Source: Algoriphagus alkaliphilus (lineage in GTDB: Bacteria; Bacteroidota; Bacteroidia; Cytophagales; Cyclobacteriaceae). From it: a DNA stretch of 34,758 nt. The notes beneath the pieces are model-generated. The model saw only the letters and a list, made by a program, of their open reading frames with translations. It had not been told where the DNA came from and did not search any database. The position numbers and the translations under genes were made by a program. Position 1 is the first letter of the stretch. Every line of letters begins with the position of its first letter. Positions 25,594 through 33,216 of the stretch are shown here, one piece after another. The stretch is from assembly GCF_900103735.1 (NCBI RefSeq), contig NZ_FMXE01000016.1, positions 69,844 to 104,601 of the forward strand, in the 5' to 3' direction.

Positions 25594-25746
25594 CTAAACA
25601 GTCCTGCCACTGATCAGACGAAGGATAACGGAGATGACTGCCAGTACCAAAAGAACATGGATAAGGCCTCCAACGCTATAAAAAAACACTCCCAACAACC
25701 ATCCGATGACCAAAATAACTGCGATAAGATACAATAGCGAGTTCAT
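25594..25746 (-). CDS. lmo0937/DUF5670-type small membrane protein, 50 residues
   Basis: A two-helix hydrophobic mini-protein opening MNSLLYLIAVILVIGWLLG, then FFYSVGGLIHVLLVLAVI and a short basic end (LRLISGR). The pattern (first helix, GW, VGGLIH, second helix) is that of the lmo0937-like family seen in many bacteria as stress-linked membrane mini-proteins of unknown function. It stands between the MutS-like gene and purK on the minus strand, 65 bases before the MutS-like gene's end and 67 bases after purK's start in coordinates, so it probably has its own promoter. Confidence 0.85.
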   Translation of the reverse strand: MNSLLYLIAVILVIGWLLGVFFYSVGGLIHVLLVLAVISVILRLISGRTV

Positions 25747-25811
25747 GATTTTTTGATTTAGTTAAACAATTGATTGCAATCTGTTAAACCCAATCCAAAT
25801 GCCAACTCAGA

Positions 25812-27578
25812 CTACTTTTGGAATCTTATCCCCATTAATTCCATCAATTTATGGGCATTGAAGCTCGGACAGGGGCCTTTTTTGATTTTGTAATCAAAGT
25901 CAATGGACTTGTCCAATATCTCAGAGTGAAAGGAGAAATTGTGGACTTTCTCCACACTTTTCTCCAATTCTGACAATTCAATGTCATGTGTACTGATAAT
26001 GCCAAAGCCTTTAGTCTGAAGTATCTGATGAATCAAAGCCTCCGAACCCGAGATTCGGTCTTGTGTATTGGTCCCCTTCAGGATTTCATCCAACAGAAAA
26101 AACAAAGGTTCACCGGACTCCAGTCGTTTGATCAGATTGTGGATCCGGCTCAATTCGGCATAAAAGGAACTGACGCTTTCTCCCAGATTATCTGAATTGC
26201 GCATGCTGGTGTAAAGCTGAACAGGACCTAGTGTCAAACTAGCACCGAAAGGACTGAGCCCCAGATTTGCCAAAACACAATTAATCCCCAGCGTCCGCAT
26301 AAAGGTGGTCTTGCCACTCATATTTGCTCCGGTCAGGATCACGAGACGCGTCGCTGAGTCAAAATCAATGGAATTGGGGATGGCTTTCCCCGAAGAAATC
26401 AAAGGATGGCTTAATTCCTTGGCGGCTAAAAGCACCTCTTCCGTCCATTCCACTTTCCCCTTGCCTTCCAATTGCCCCTCAAATGCTCCCAAAGAAACCC
26501 AAACCTCCCATTTCTCGAGATTTTCAGGCAAATGACTCAGTGAGGGGCCTACTTTTCTTTTCCAATTCGCCAGTCTTATGAATAGCAAAAAGTCCGTCCA
26601 AAAGAGCAGGTTAATTGGCAAATAGAGCAAATTAAGACGATTTTGAGCCCAAAGCCCCAGCCGATCCAATTCACTCAATTGGCGGGAAGCGGCTAATTGG
26701 GCACTTCCAAAATTTTCCTTTTCCAAGAGAAGGCTTGGAGAATTAAATTCTTCATTCTCGATTTGCTGTGCCCGGATCCGATAAGATTTCAGTGTAGCTG
26801 CCGTCGGGATTGATTCAGCTGCCTTTTTTAATGGGATAAAAACCCGGCTCAAAAAAGCCACACCAACCAAAACCCAAAGCCCCAATACAACCTGTGGCAA
26901 CAATCCAAAATAAACAAGTGCAAGAATTACCATTCCACCCAAGGGACCCAAAAATGCCAAAACTGAGATTAGAACTGAAGATTTTTCCTTTTTCTCCAAC
27001 CAATGAATCCAGGATTCAGGCGCTTTTTCTTCTTTTTGGAAAGCCAATCCCACCGCTTCCACTGAGTCAAGAAACGAACGCTTTTTTGAAAGTTCAGCAA
27101 CTGCGGCAGCTCGGGATTGCGAAGTTTCAGGATCAAAGGAACTTGTCATCAGGTTAGCCAACCGCCTTTTCCCTTTTTTGGAAGTGGTGTGGTTGAGCAA
27201 TTGAAAAAGAGAATGGGTCCCAAACAGATCCAAATCCCCCGAAAAAGGATGGTTTTTGTCGGAAAATTCCACCCCGGGATCCAAAGTCGCCAAATTTCTG
27301 GATAGCCTCAATTCCTGATTTTTGATCATATCTGCCAAAGCCAGATAAATCCGCTCCTGATCTTTGAGGGAATTGGTCTTTTGGATTAGCTTGATAAAAC
27401 CTCCCAGGGCCAAAAAGGCAGGCAACAACCAAAATGGATTTTCGGCCAAGCCCAAAACAAATAAAGCGGCAGTTCCAAAAAAAGTAAGCAAACGAAAGAG
27501 GCTAAGCCTGGAATTTTGGCTTTGTAAGGTTTTGAGCTTTTCGGGAATGCGCTCGGTTTTGAAATCAAAATCAATCAT
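25812..27578 (-). CDS. MutS-like ATPase with N-terminal membrane segments
   Basis: A 588-residue protein with a C-terminal MutS-type ABC ATPase: Walker A TGANMSGKTTF (about 415-425), an ABC-like signature region near NLGESVSSFYAELSRI, Walker B FFLLDEILKGTN (about 492-503) and ISTHDIEL. The N-terminal half lacks the mismatch-binding domain and instead has hydrophobic pairs (about 30-65 and 205-245), so it appears membrane-bound and is not MutS proper. Similar proteins are widespread in Bacteroidota; their role is unknown. The ATG at 27578 (MIDFDFKTE) is preferred over a TTG six bases upstream. It is divergent from the metal-homeostasis operon across 72 bases. Confidence 0.9.
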   Translation of the reverse strand: MIDFDFKTERIPEKLKTLQSQNSRLSLFRLLTFFGTAALFVLGLAENPFWLLPAFLALGGFIKLIQKTNSLKDQERIYLALADMIKNQELRLSRNLATLDPGVEFSDKNHPFSGDLDLFGTHSLFQLLNHTTSKKGKRRLANLMTSSFDPETSQSRAAAVAELSKKRSFLDSVEAVGLAFQKEEKAPESWIHWLEKKEKSSVLISVLAFLGPLGGMVILALVYFGLLPQVVLGLWVLVGVAFLSRVFIPLKKAAESIPTAATLKSYRIRAQQIENEEFNSPSLLLEKENFGSAQLAASRQLSELDRLGLWAQNRLNLLYLPINLLFWTDFLLFIRLANWKRKVGPSLSHLPENLEKWEVWVSLGAFEGQLEGKGKVEWTEEVLLAAKELSHPLISSGKAIPNSIDFDSATRLVILTGANMSGKTTFMRTLGINCVLANLGLSPFGASLTLGPVQLYTSMRNSDNLGESVSSFYAELSRIHNLIKRLESGEPLFFLLDEILKGTNTQDRISGSEALIHQILQTKGFGIISTHDIELSELEKSVEKVHNFSFHSEILDKSIDFDYKIKKGPCPSFNAHKLMELMGIRFQK

Positions 27579-27617
27579 AGACAAAGATAACCATTGTATT
27601 GAAGGCTAAAATTGATT

Positions 27618-27625
27618 TATATTTG
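27618..27625 (+). promoter_or_regulatory. -7 promoter element for the CobW-type operon
   Basis: TATATTTG is an exact match to TAnnTTTG, 25 bases before the ATG at 27651. Possible TTG elements lie at 27599-27601 (16-base spacing) and 27594-27596. Its position rules out the TTG codon at 27612 as the start of the following gene. Confidence 0.6.
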
Positions 27626-27638
27626 CAATATTGTTGCA
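27624..27638 (+). promoter_or_regulatory. Candidate metal-regulator operator over the CobW-operon promoter
   Basis: TGCAATATTGTTGCA is an inverted repeat (TGCAA/TTGCA, 5-base spacer) overlapping the end of the -7 element and the expected transcription start, an ideal place for a repressor. Given the COG0523 gene downstream, a Fur/Zur-family zinc repressor is the natural guess. The match to any defined box has not been checked. Confidence 0.4.
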
Positions 27639-27650
27639 TTTAAAGAGACT

Positions 27651-28133
27651 ATGTTGGAATTGAAGTCAGAAACAAGTGTGAGTAAAAATCCATTCCATCG
27701 GATAGTTATAGCAGCCTTTATCGTCGTGACTCTGGTTTCGGCACAGCGTCCACCTGACCGAATGTGGGAACTTTTCTCCAAAACAAGGTTTACGGAAAAG
27801 CTAAACCGAAAATTCGGGCAGTATTTCTACTATCCAAATTTCCCTGAAGAGCTTAAAAAGTTGGAGGGTCAAACGGTGGAACTTCAGGGTTTTTTCATTC
27901 CCCTGGAGATGGGAAATGTCAATACACTCATTCTCTCCAAATATCCCATGGCCGAGTGCTTTTTCTGCGGCGGATCAGGGCCGGAAAGTGTAGCCGTCGC
28001 TTACCTGAAAAGCAAACCCACCCAAAAACTAAAAATGGATCAGATCATCAAAGTTCGTGGGACGCTTCATCTCAATGCCGAGGATGTCGAAGAGATGACA
28101 TTCATCTTGAAAAACGCGGAAATTATTAAATAA
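27651..28133 (+). CDS. Secreted or membrane-anchored OB-fold-like protein (DUF3299-like)
   Basis: A 160-residue protein with an N-terminal hydrophobic segment (about 17-33, IVIAAFIVVTLVSAQ) that acts as signal peptide or anchor. The core has an LEGQTVELQGFFIPLE strand pair, a CFFCGG cysteine pair and a final VRGTLHLNAEDVEEMTFIL, resembling DUF3299-type proteins. Function unknown; the Cys pair after MAE could bind metal. The ATG at 27651 was chosen over upstream TTG because a promoter element ends at 27625. It ends three bases before the CobW-type gene, so it is co-transcribed with it, which suggests a part in metal supply. Confidence 0.75.
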   Translation: MLELKSETSVSKNPFHRIVIAAFIVVTLVSAQRPPDRMWELFSKTRFTEKLNRKFGQYFYYPNFPEELKKLEGQTVELQGFFIPLEMGNVNTLILSKYPMAECFFCGGSGPESVAVAYLKSKPTQKLKMDQIIKVRGTLHLNAEDVEEMTFILKNAEIIK

Positions 28134-28136
28134 GCT

Positions 28137-29330
28137 ATGAACAAGAAACTACCTGTCACCGTTTTGAGCGGCTTTTTGGGTGCTGGAAAAACGACGCTTC
28201 TCAACCACATTTTGCATAATAAGGAAGGGCTGAAAGTGGCCGTAATCGTCAATGACATGAGCGAAGTCAATGTCGACGCGAATACCATCGCTCAGGGAAA
28301 CACCCTCTCTAAAACAGAAGAAAAACTGGTCGAAATGAGTAACGGATGCATCTGCTGCACCCTAAGGGAGGACTTGATGCTGGAAGTGGAAAAGCTTGCC
28401 CGGGAAAACCGGTTCGACTACCTGCTCATCGAGAGCTCGGGGATTTCTGAGCCGCTCCCGGTGGCACAGACCTTCAGCTTTGTAGATGAGGAAAAAGGCA
28501 TTGACCTTTCCCGTTTCAGCCGATTGGACACCTTGGTGACTGTGGTGGATGCGTTTAATTTCCCCAAAGATTTTGGCAGTGCGGAGACCGTCTATTCCAA
28601 AGGTATGAATGAAGATGAGGAGGATCAACGGTCCATCGTCAATCTCCTGACTGACCAAATCGAAGTTGCAAACGTGATTTTACTGAATAAGACCGATCTG
28701 GTCAGCCCCGAACAGGCAGGCGAACTCAAAGCCATTCTCCAAAAACTCAATCCCAAGGCAAAAATCTTGTATTCGGACCATGGGAAAATCCAACCTGAGG
28801 TGATCCTGAACACCGGACTCTATGATGCCGGGGAACTGGAAGGAACGGAAGCCTGGCAAGAGGAGCTTCAAAAAGACCATACACCCGAGACTGAGGAGTA
28901 CGGCATTACAAGTTTTGTATTTAGGGACCGCAGACCATTTCATTCGGAGCGATTCTGGAACTACATCAGTGAATCCTGGCCGGCAAGTATTATAAGAAGT
29001 AAAGGACTGTTTTATATTGCCTCCCGAAAGGATCAGGCGATCTCCTGGTCACAGGCAGGTGGGAGCCTCAAGGCAGATCCTGTGGGTGTTTGGTGGGCTT
29101 CAATGCCATTCAAGCGAAGAACGCAGTATGCCTCTTTCATCGAAAACCAAAAAATGATTGAGAGTAAGTGGGATAAAAAATTCGGGGATCGCATGAATGA
29201 GCTGGTGCTCATAGGACAATATCCGGACGAAGAACAAATCCGAAAAGAGCTTGAAAGTTGTCTTTTGACAGATCGGGAACTTGATTTATTTCACCAGGGA
29301 AAATCATTTAAGGACAATTGGCCGTTTTAA
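28137..29330 (+). CDS. CobW/COG0523 family metal-chaperone GTPase
   Basis: A 397-residue GTPase of the G3E/COG0523 family, whose members deliver metals, in most studied cases zinc, to client proteins, especially under metal shortage. Motifs in order: Walker [10 protein letters not shown] (12-20), the metal-binding CICC (71-74) in the usual [10 protein letters not shown], Walker B-like [11 protein letters not shown] (near 100), NKTDL for guanine recognition (near 183), and the C-terminal CobW_C domain (about 260-380). It is intact and long for the family. It lies between the OB-like gene (3-base gap) and a 54-codon gene (17-base gap). An operator-like inverted repeat sits at the operon promoter. 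Confidence 0.95.
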   Translation: MNKKLPVTVLSGFLGAGKTTLLNHILHNKEGLKVAVIVNDMSEVNVDANTIAQGNTLSKTEEKLVEMSNGCICCTLREDLMLEVEKLARENRFDYLLIESSGISEPLPVAQTFSFVDEEKGIDLSRFSRLDTLVTVVDAFNFPKDFGSAETVYSKGMNEDEEDQRSIVNLLTDQIEVANVILLNKTDLVSPEQAGELKAILQKLNPKAKILYSDHGKIQPEVILNTGLYDAGELEGTEAWQEELQKDHTPETEEYGITSFVFRDRRPFHSERFWNYISESWPASIIRSKGLFYIASRKDQAISWSQAGGSLKADPVGVWWASMPFKRRTQYASFIENQKMIESKWDKKFGDRMNELVLIGQYPDEEQIRKELESCLLTDRELDLFHQGKSFKDNWPF

Positions 29331-29347
29331 CATCAAAGCCAAAAAAA

Positions 29348-29512
29348 ATGAAAAAGCAGAAAACACAAAAACCCCTGGCCGAGGAATGGGATCTGAGTGA
29401 AGGTATGGGGATCTTGCCAAGTGATATTTCCCTTACTCAAAACATTGGTTGTGTGAGTGAAAGAATCAAAAAACCAAGTCAGGATAGGCACAAAAAGGAA
29501 AATAAAGCATAA
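29348..29512 (+). CDS. Small hypothetical protein, 54 residues
   Basis: Starts MKKQKTQKPLAEEWDLSEG, continues GMGILPSDISLTQNIGC and ends in a lysine-rich tail. No signal peptide or membrane segment. Proteins with a similar EEWDL...GILP...LTQNIGC centre seem to occur beside CobW-type genes in related genomes, but I cannot confirm that here. It begins 17 bases after the CobW-type stop, with the ATG at 29348 preferred to a GTG-like upstream start inside the CobW gene. The single cysteine and the charged ends suggest a soluble accessory protein of the metal operon. Confidence 0.6.
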   Translation: MKKQKTQKPLAEEWDLSEGMGILPSDISLTQNIGCVSERIKKPSQDRHKKENKA

Positions 29513-29542
29513 ATTTAGTCCGTTTTTAAACTACTATATTTT

Positions 29543-30361
29543 ATGAAAAAATCATTTTACTCTCCCCTGATTTTGGGGCTATTCTCAACGCTTATTTTCT
29601 CTTGTACAGAAACTGATCCGATTGTTCCTGAACCAAATCTGGCTGTCGTGGAGGACGAATTTAAAATCAATTCTGCTTTCGAGGATTTGGATTTTCTCAC
29701 ACTTGATGTGCTTCAGAGAAGCGGTTTGGGATTGCGTACACAGTCTACGGCTGACCTTTGTGCAAATGCATCAGTGACTCACAATCAAAATTCCAAAAAA
29801 ATTACCATTGACTTCGGTACAGGATGTACCAGTCCAAATGGTGTGATTCGAAAAGGGAAAATTCTTCTTTCCTACACGGGATCTAATTTCCTTTTCCCCG
29901 GAACCTCCATCATCACCACTTTTGAAGGATACGAAGTGAATGGCCTGATTATCCAAGGAACGCGCACAATTACGAATGCTGGAATTGACTTGATCAACAG
30001 TAAGGTGTCGCTCAATGTGAAAATCGAAAAAGGCTCAATCACTTGGCCTGACAATTCCAAGGTTACTTACAACAGTACCCAAAATCGCCAAATAACTTTG
30101 GCCACCTCAGGTTATGAGGCTTCCGTAACCGGATCGGCAACCGGTAAAAGCAGAAAAGGAATTGACTACACGGCAACTGTTACCGAACCACTGATCATTA
30201 AAGAGGATTGTGCTCGCAAAGGAATTTACATTCCTAGTCTAGGTGTCTTGGCCTTCAGCTACCAAGGAGTAGCCGTATCTGTTCACTACGGATTCGGTAC
30301 ATGCGACAAAGTAGTAGAAATCAGGTACCCGGGTGGGGCTAAAGAAATCACGCTCGATTAA
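29543..30361 (+). CDS. Hypothetical lipoprotein, 272 residues
   Basis: N-terminal lipoprotein signal with lipobox LIFSC (Cys21), then acidic linker. The mature part contains a run of beta strands: KKITIDFGTGCTSPNGVIRKGKI, GTSIITTFEGYEVNG, GSITWPDNSKVTYN and a C-terminal DCARKGIYIPSLGV...FGTCDKVVEIRYPGG. It has two DFGTGC/FGTCDK turns with paired cysteines. I do not recognise a named family. It has a paralogue 1.2 kb downstream (31533-32384) that is broken. It begins 30 bases after the 54-codon gene and ends at a terminator. Confidence 0.85.
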   Translation: MKKSFYSPLILGLFSTLIFSCTETDPIVPEPNLAVVEDEFKINSAFEDLDFLTLDVLQRSGLGLRTQSTADLCANASVTHNQNSKKITIDFGTGCTSPNGVIRKGKILLSYTGSNFLFPGTSIITTFEGYEVNGLIIQGTRTITNAGIDLINSKVSLNVKIEKGSITWPDNSKVTYNSTQNRQITLATSGYEASVTGSATGKSRKGIDYTATVTEPLIIKEDCARKGIYIPSLGVLAFSYQGVAVSVHYGFGTCDKVVEIRYPGGAKEITLD

Positions 30362-30381
30362 CAGTTCTAAAATCCAAATTC

Positions 30382-30412
30382 AAACGGCTATCTTTCGAGG
30401 TAGCCGTTTTTT
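30382..30412 (+). terminator. Rho-independent terminator after the lipoprotein gene
   Basis: Perfect 9-bp stem AAACGGCTA (30382-30390) / TAGCCGTTT (30401-30409), loop of ten bases with a small inner pair, followed by T residues. It lies about 20 bases after the lipoprotein stop and only eight bases before the GTG chosen as start of the next gene. Confidence 0.9.
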
Positions 30413-30419
30413 ATTTGCC

Positions 30420-31097
30420 GTGGAAAAAAAGCTGATCAAAGGACATCAACATATTCGCTTTGAAAGACCCGACCTTTCAGTAGACGAGCTGATCAAAAAC
30501 TCCTTAGCGTTTTACAAAGAAATGGCCTCCCGGCGTACAGTGCGGGAATTTGATTTTCGGACGGTTCCACTCGAGGTGATGGAAAATATCATCCGTACCG
30601 CAGGAACTGCTCCATCAGGAGCACACAAACAGCCATGGACCTTTTGCCTGATTTCTGACCCGGAAATCAAACGCCAAATCCGTATGGCTGCGGAAGAGGA
30701 GGAAAAAATATCCTATTCTCAACGAATGCCTGAGGAATGGAAAGCCGATTTAAAACCTTTGGGCACAGACTGGGAAAAACCGTTTTTAGAAGAAGCACCT
30801 TACCTGATAGTGGTATTCAAGCAATTTTATGGTATCGAAAACGGAGAAAAAATTCAGCATTACTATGTGTCGGAATCGGTCGGCATCGCCTGTGGTTTTC
30901 TGATTGCAGCCATCCATCAGGCTGGCTTGGTGACTGTAACACACACACCAAGTCCTATGAATTTTCTAAGCAAAATATTGGGAAGACCCGCACATGAAAA
31001 ACCCTACCTGCTCTTACCGGTTGGGTATCCCAAAAAAACAACTTATGTGCCTGATATTGAACGAAAGGAATTGGAAAAAATAGTGGTTAAATATTAA
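30420..31097 (+). CDS. Nitroreductase family FMN-dependent oxidoreductase
   Basis: A 225-residue flavoenzyme when started at the GTG at 30420 (VEKKLIKG). It reduces or dehalogenates an unknown substrate with NAD(P)H. FMN-binding motifs are SRRTVREFDF (near 36) and GTAPSGAHKQPW (near 60), followed by a lid-type insertion and AIHQAGLVTVTHTPSPM. The arrangement is like the iodotyrosine deiodinase/BluB branch of the family. The open frame runs upstream into the lipoprotein gene and its terminator, so longer starts are unlikely. The GTG sits directly after the terminator, with no obvious promoter between, which is unusual. Confidence 0.88.
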   Translation: MEKKLIKGHQHIRFERPDLSVDELIKNSLAFYKEMASRRTVREFDFRTVPLEVMENIIRTAGTAPSGAHKQPWTFCLISDPEIKRQIRMAAEEEEKISYSQRMPEEWKADLKPLGTDWEKPFLEEAPYLIVVFKQFYGIENGEKIQHYYVSESVGIACGFLIAAIHQAGLVTVTHTPSPMNFLSKILGRPAHEKPYLLLPVGYPKKTTYVPDIERKELEKIVVKY

Positions 31098-31133
31098 ACA
31101 CAGGATAAAATAACAGATCTAAAGATCGAATTT

Positions 31134-31155
31134 CACATCTATAACACATCTATAA
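31134..31155 (+). repeat. 11-base direct tandem repeat
   Basis: CACATCTATAA is present twice in succession (31134-31144, 31145-31155) just before the structured array. It may be a decayed edge of the array's AT-rich linker, which reads AAATTATAAACA. Confidence 0.6.
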
Positions 31156-31165
31156 TTCACGGATC

Positions 31166-31532
31166 ATGAAATGCCCATGATCCCGTAGGTATGGGATCAC
31201 ACAGGGGGATGATTATCAAAGGGCATTCCATCTGACCATTAAAAAACAAATTATAAACAGATGAAATACCCATGTCGAAAGAGCGACACACAGGAGCATG
31301 ATTATCTGGGGGTATTCCATGTGGCAATTAAAAACCAAATTATAAACACATGAAATACCCATTTCGAAAGAGCGACACACAGGAGCATGATTATCTGGGG
31401 GTATTCCATGTGGCAATTAAAAACCAAATTATAAACACATGAAATGCCCATGATCCCGTAGGTACGGGATCACACAGGGGAATGATTATAAAGGGCATTC
31501 CATGTGACAGCTAAAAAACAAATTATAAACAG
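31166..31532 (+). repeat. Four-unit tandem array (A-B-B-A) of foldable 89-95 bp elements
   Basis: Units: 31166-31260 (type A, 95 bp), 31261-31349 (B, 89 bp), 31350-31438 (B, 89 bp), 31439-31532 (A, 94 bp). Each opens ATGAAAT(G/A)CCC, closes that stem with GGG(C/T)ATTCCAT, carries an inner hairpin, then the conserved core ACACAGGrGvATGATTAT, and ends ACAAATTATAAACA(G/C) or its variant. Type A: GATCCC/GGGATC inner hairpin; type B: TGTCG/CGACA. The outer stem covaries: GCCC/GGGC in A, ACCC/GGGT in B. The two B units differ at one base (31275 vs 31364); the A units at about eight. The gene start at 31533 (ATGAAAT) lies exactly where a fifth unit would begin. No known RNA class recognised. Confidence 0.92.
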
Positions 31533-32384
31533 ATGAAATCAACTTTTTTCAACCCAATCAATGGGCTGACAATTTTAGGCTTGTTGCTATTTGCATCATG
31601 CGAAAAAGAAGAAGACCTTCCCTCAAATCAGGTAAATGAAACTGAGGAAACGGCGCAGGAAGTAGATTTAACTACTACCATGGAGGATATTGACAAAGTG
31701 ACTTTGAGCAGCTTTCAGCGAAATGGCTTTGCCAACAGGTCTCTTTTGACAATGGAGGAGGATCTCTGTGAAAAAGTAAAAATTGAATGGTTGCCCGGTG
31801 TCAAAAAAATGATCATTGATTTTGGTCAGGGATGCACCAGTCCAAGGGGTGTTACCAGAAAAGGGAAAATCATCGTCACTTACACCGGGAGATATTGGTC
31901 TCCGGGATCTGTCATCACCTCAATTTTTGAAAACTTCTACATCAATGACCGGATGATCGAAGGAGTCCGGGTCATTACAAATCAGGGATTCAACGAGAAT
32001 GACAAATTTTTCACATTCAAGATTGTGATCGAGGGTGGGAAGATTACCTGGCCTGACGGAACTTTCAGGACAGTTGAATCCAGACATGTCTAACGTATTT
32101 TTCTTCCAATTGGAGACCGTGGAGTTATCTACAAAATTGCCGGAAGTAGCAAAGGCGTAAACAGAAACGGAAATGACTACCTCGTAGAAATAACCGCTCC
32201 AATGCTTTTTTCAGACCGTTGTATTCGATCCGGAATCAGGATTCCAAGTGCCGGAGTGATGGTAATGCGTGTTAGATCAAAAGATGAAATCAAAATCGAT
32301 TTTGGTCCAGATGCCTGTGACCGCATTGTCACCATCACCCGCGGTGGCGAAGCAAAAACAGTGACTTTGCCCATACGTCTTTAG
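31533..32384 (+). pseudogene. Lipoprotein paralogue interrupted by an in-frame TAA
   Basis: Paralogue of the lipoprotein at 29543-30361. Lipobox LFASC (near 22-26), then matching segments: KKMIIDFGQGCTSPRGVTRKGK, a GSVITSIFENFYIN strand, GGKITWPDGTF. A TAA at 32091-32093 ends the first 186 codons. The same frame then continues without a further stop to the TAG at 32382-32384, giving AGSSKGVNRNGNDY, DRCIRSGIRIPSAGV and FGPDACDRIVTITRGG, which align with the C-terminal third of the intact paralogue with no gap at the stop. So a single nonsense change separates it from a 283-residue protein. It may be a recent pseudogene, a short product, or a sequencing error. The structured repeat array is its leader. 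Confidence 0.85.
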
Positions 32385-32488
32385 CAAAGATTTAAAATAA
32401 AGGCATAAATCAGCGATGGAATGATCTTGTATGCCAGTGCAATTCCCTGTCGTAAAAGTGAATTAATCGTTTCCGGAGATAATTCCAT
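32381..32488 (-). pseudogene. Possible 35-codon remnant of a membrane protein
   Basis: A short minus-strand frame opening MELSPETINSLLRQG and then hydrophobic (IALAYKIIPSLIYAFIL) before a stop. The opening resembles the start of small mechanosensitive channel (MscS-type) proteins, which would make this a truncated remnant, but so short a match is weak. It overlaps the pseudogene end by four bases and lies 24 bases after the methyltransferase stop on the same strand. Confidence 0.25.
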
Positions 32489-32511
32489 GGTTTAAGCGGT
32501 TGGTTTAAAAT

Positions 32512-33216
32512 CTAAAATAAGACCAAAACTTGCCATCTAAATGCCCAAAACCAACTGATTTGATATGTTTTTATTCCTGCCTTTGCCAAAATCCGTTCCA
32601 AATCGGCCTTTTGAAAACTCCTCAAAACAGAGAGCGAAGCGTCATGCTGTACCATTTGAGATTTGCTGAACAGCTTGGTTAAGATCCGGATGCTGTGAAA
32701 AGCGAACCAATGCCGATGCAGGTCATTGATGACCAATCCAAGGTTGGATTTTTGTCGAAAAGACTGAATCAATGTAATTAATTCAGCGTCAGTAAAGTGA
32801 TGGGTAAAGAGCGTACAAGTGATGATGTCTACTTTTTCCTTCGAAAATTCAGGTTCAAATACATTCTGAACCTGCCAGTTGACATTGGTCACATCGTTAA
32901 GCCTAACCTTAGCGAGCTCGATAATGTTAATGTTGGCATCAATTCCTACAAAATCCACTTGCTTTTTGTTCGATTCAGCCCATTCATTCATTATCCGAAT
33001 CATATCTCCTCCACCGCAGCCAATATCAGCAATACGGTAGCTGGACTGCGGATTTAGCTTCATGATTTTTGCCAATCCATTGGTGGTCACATGATTTCCC
33101 CCGAGCCAATGATTGATGGTTTTCAGTTCACGAAGCGTTTGCTTAAGTTCCTGACCCGAACATTCGAGATCATCCATCAGCTCTTTTTCTTCGCTTCGCT
33201 TGTCAAATTTGCTCAT
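32512..33216 (-). CDS. Class I SAM-dependent methyltransferase partnered with the polyketide synthase
   Basis: A 234-residue methyltransferase. SAM-binding motif I is IADIGCGGGD (62-71), the acidic residue after the second strand is in FVGIDANINI, and the family-type TCTLFTHHFTDAEL follows. The N-terminal LKTINHWLGGNHVT is typical of methyltransferases found next to type III polyketide synthases in Bacteroidota. It would methylate the polyketide product (on oxygen or carbon) or a downstream intermediate. Its ATG overlaps the synthase stop by four bases (ATGA), so the two are co-translated. An FAD-dependent oxidoreductase often follows in related loci but is absent here. Confidence 0.9.
   Translation of the reverse strand: MSKFDKRSEEKELMDDLECSGQELKQTLRELKTINHWLGGNHVTTNGLAKIMKLNPQSSYRIADIGCGGGDMIRIMNEWAESNKKQVDFVGIDANINIIELAKVRLNDVTNVNWQVQNVFEPEFSKEKVDIITCTLFTHHFTDAELITLIQSFRQKSNLGLVINDLHRHWFAFHSIRILTKLFSKSQMVQHDASLSVLRSFQKADLERILAKAGIKTYQISWFWAFRWQVLVLF

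Noticed and set aside
25812..27578. Calling the MutS-like gene mutS or mutS2
   Set aside because: It lacks the mismatch-recognition domain and a Smr domain and has membrane segments, so only the ATPase relation is supported.
27612..27650. TTG start giving a longer first protein of the CobW operon
   Set aside because: The TTG lies upstream of the TATATTTG element; ATG 27651 leads directly into the signal segment.
31216..31416. 66-codon minus-strand frame in the tandem array
   Set aside because: Created by two nearly identical B units read through; the protein repeats itself and has no other support.
31166..31532. CRISPR array or integron attC array
   Set aside because: Units are directly adjacent without unique spacers, longer than CRISPR repeats, and lack GTTRRRY-type attC boxes or a cas/integrase gene.
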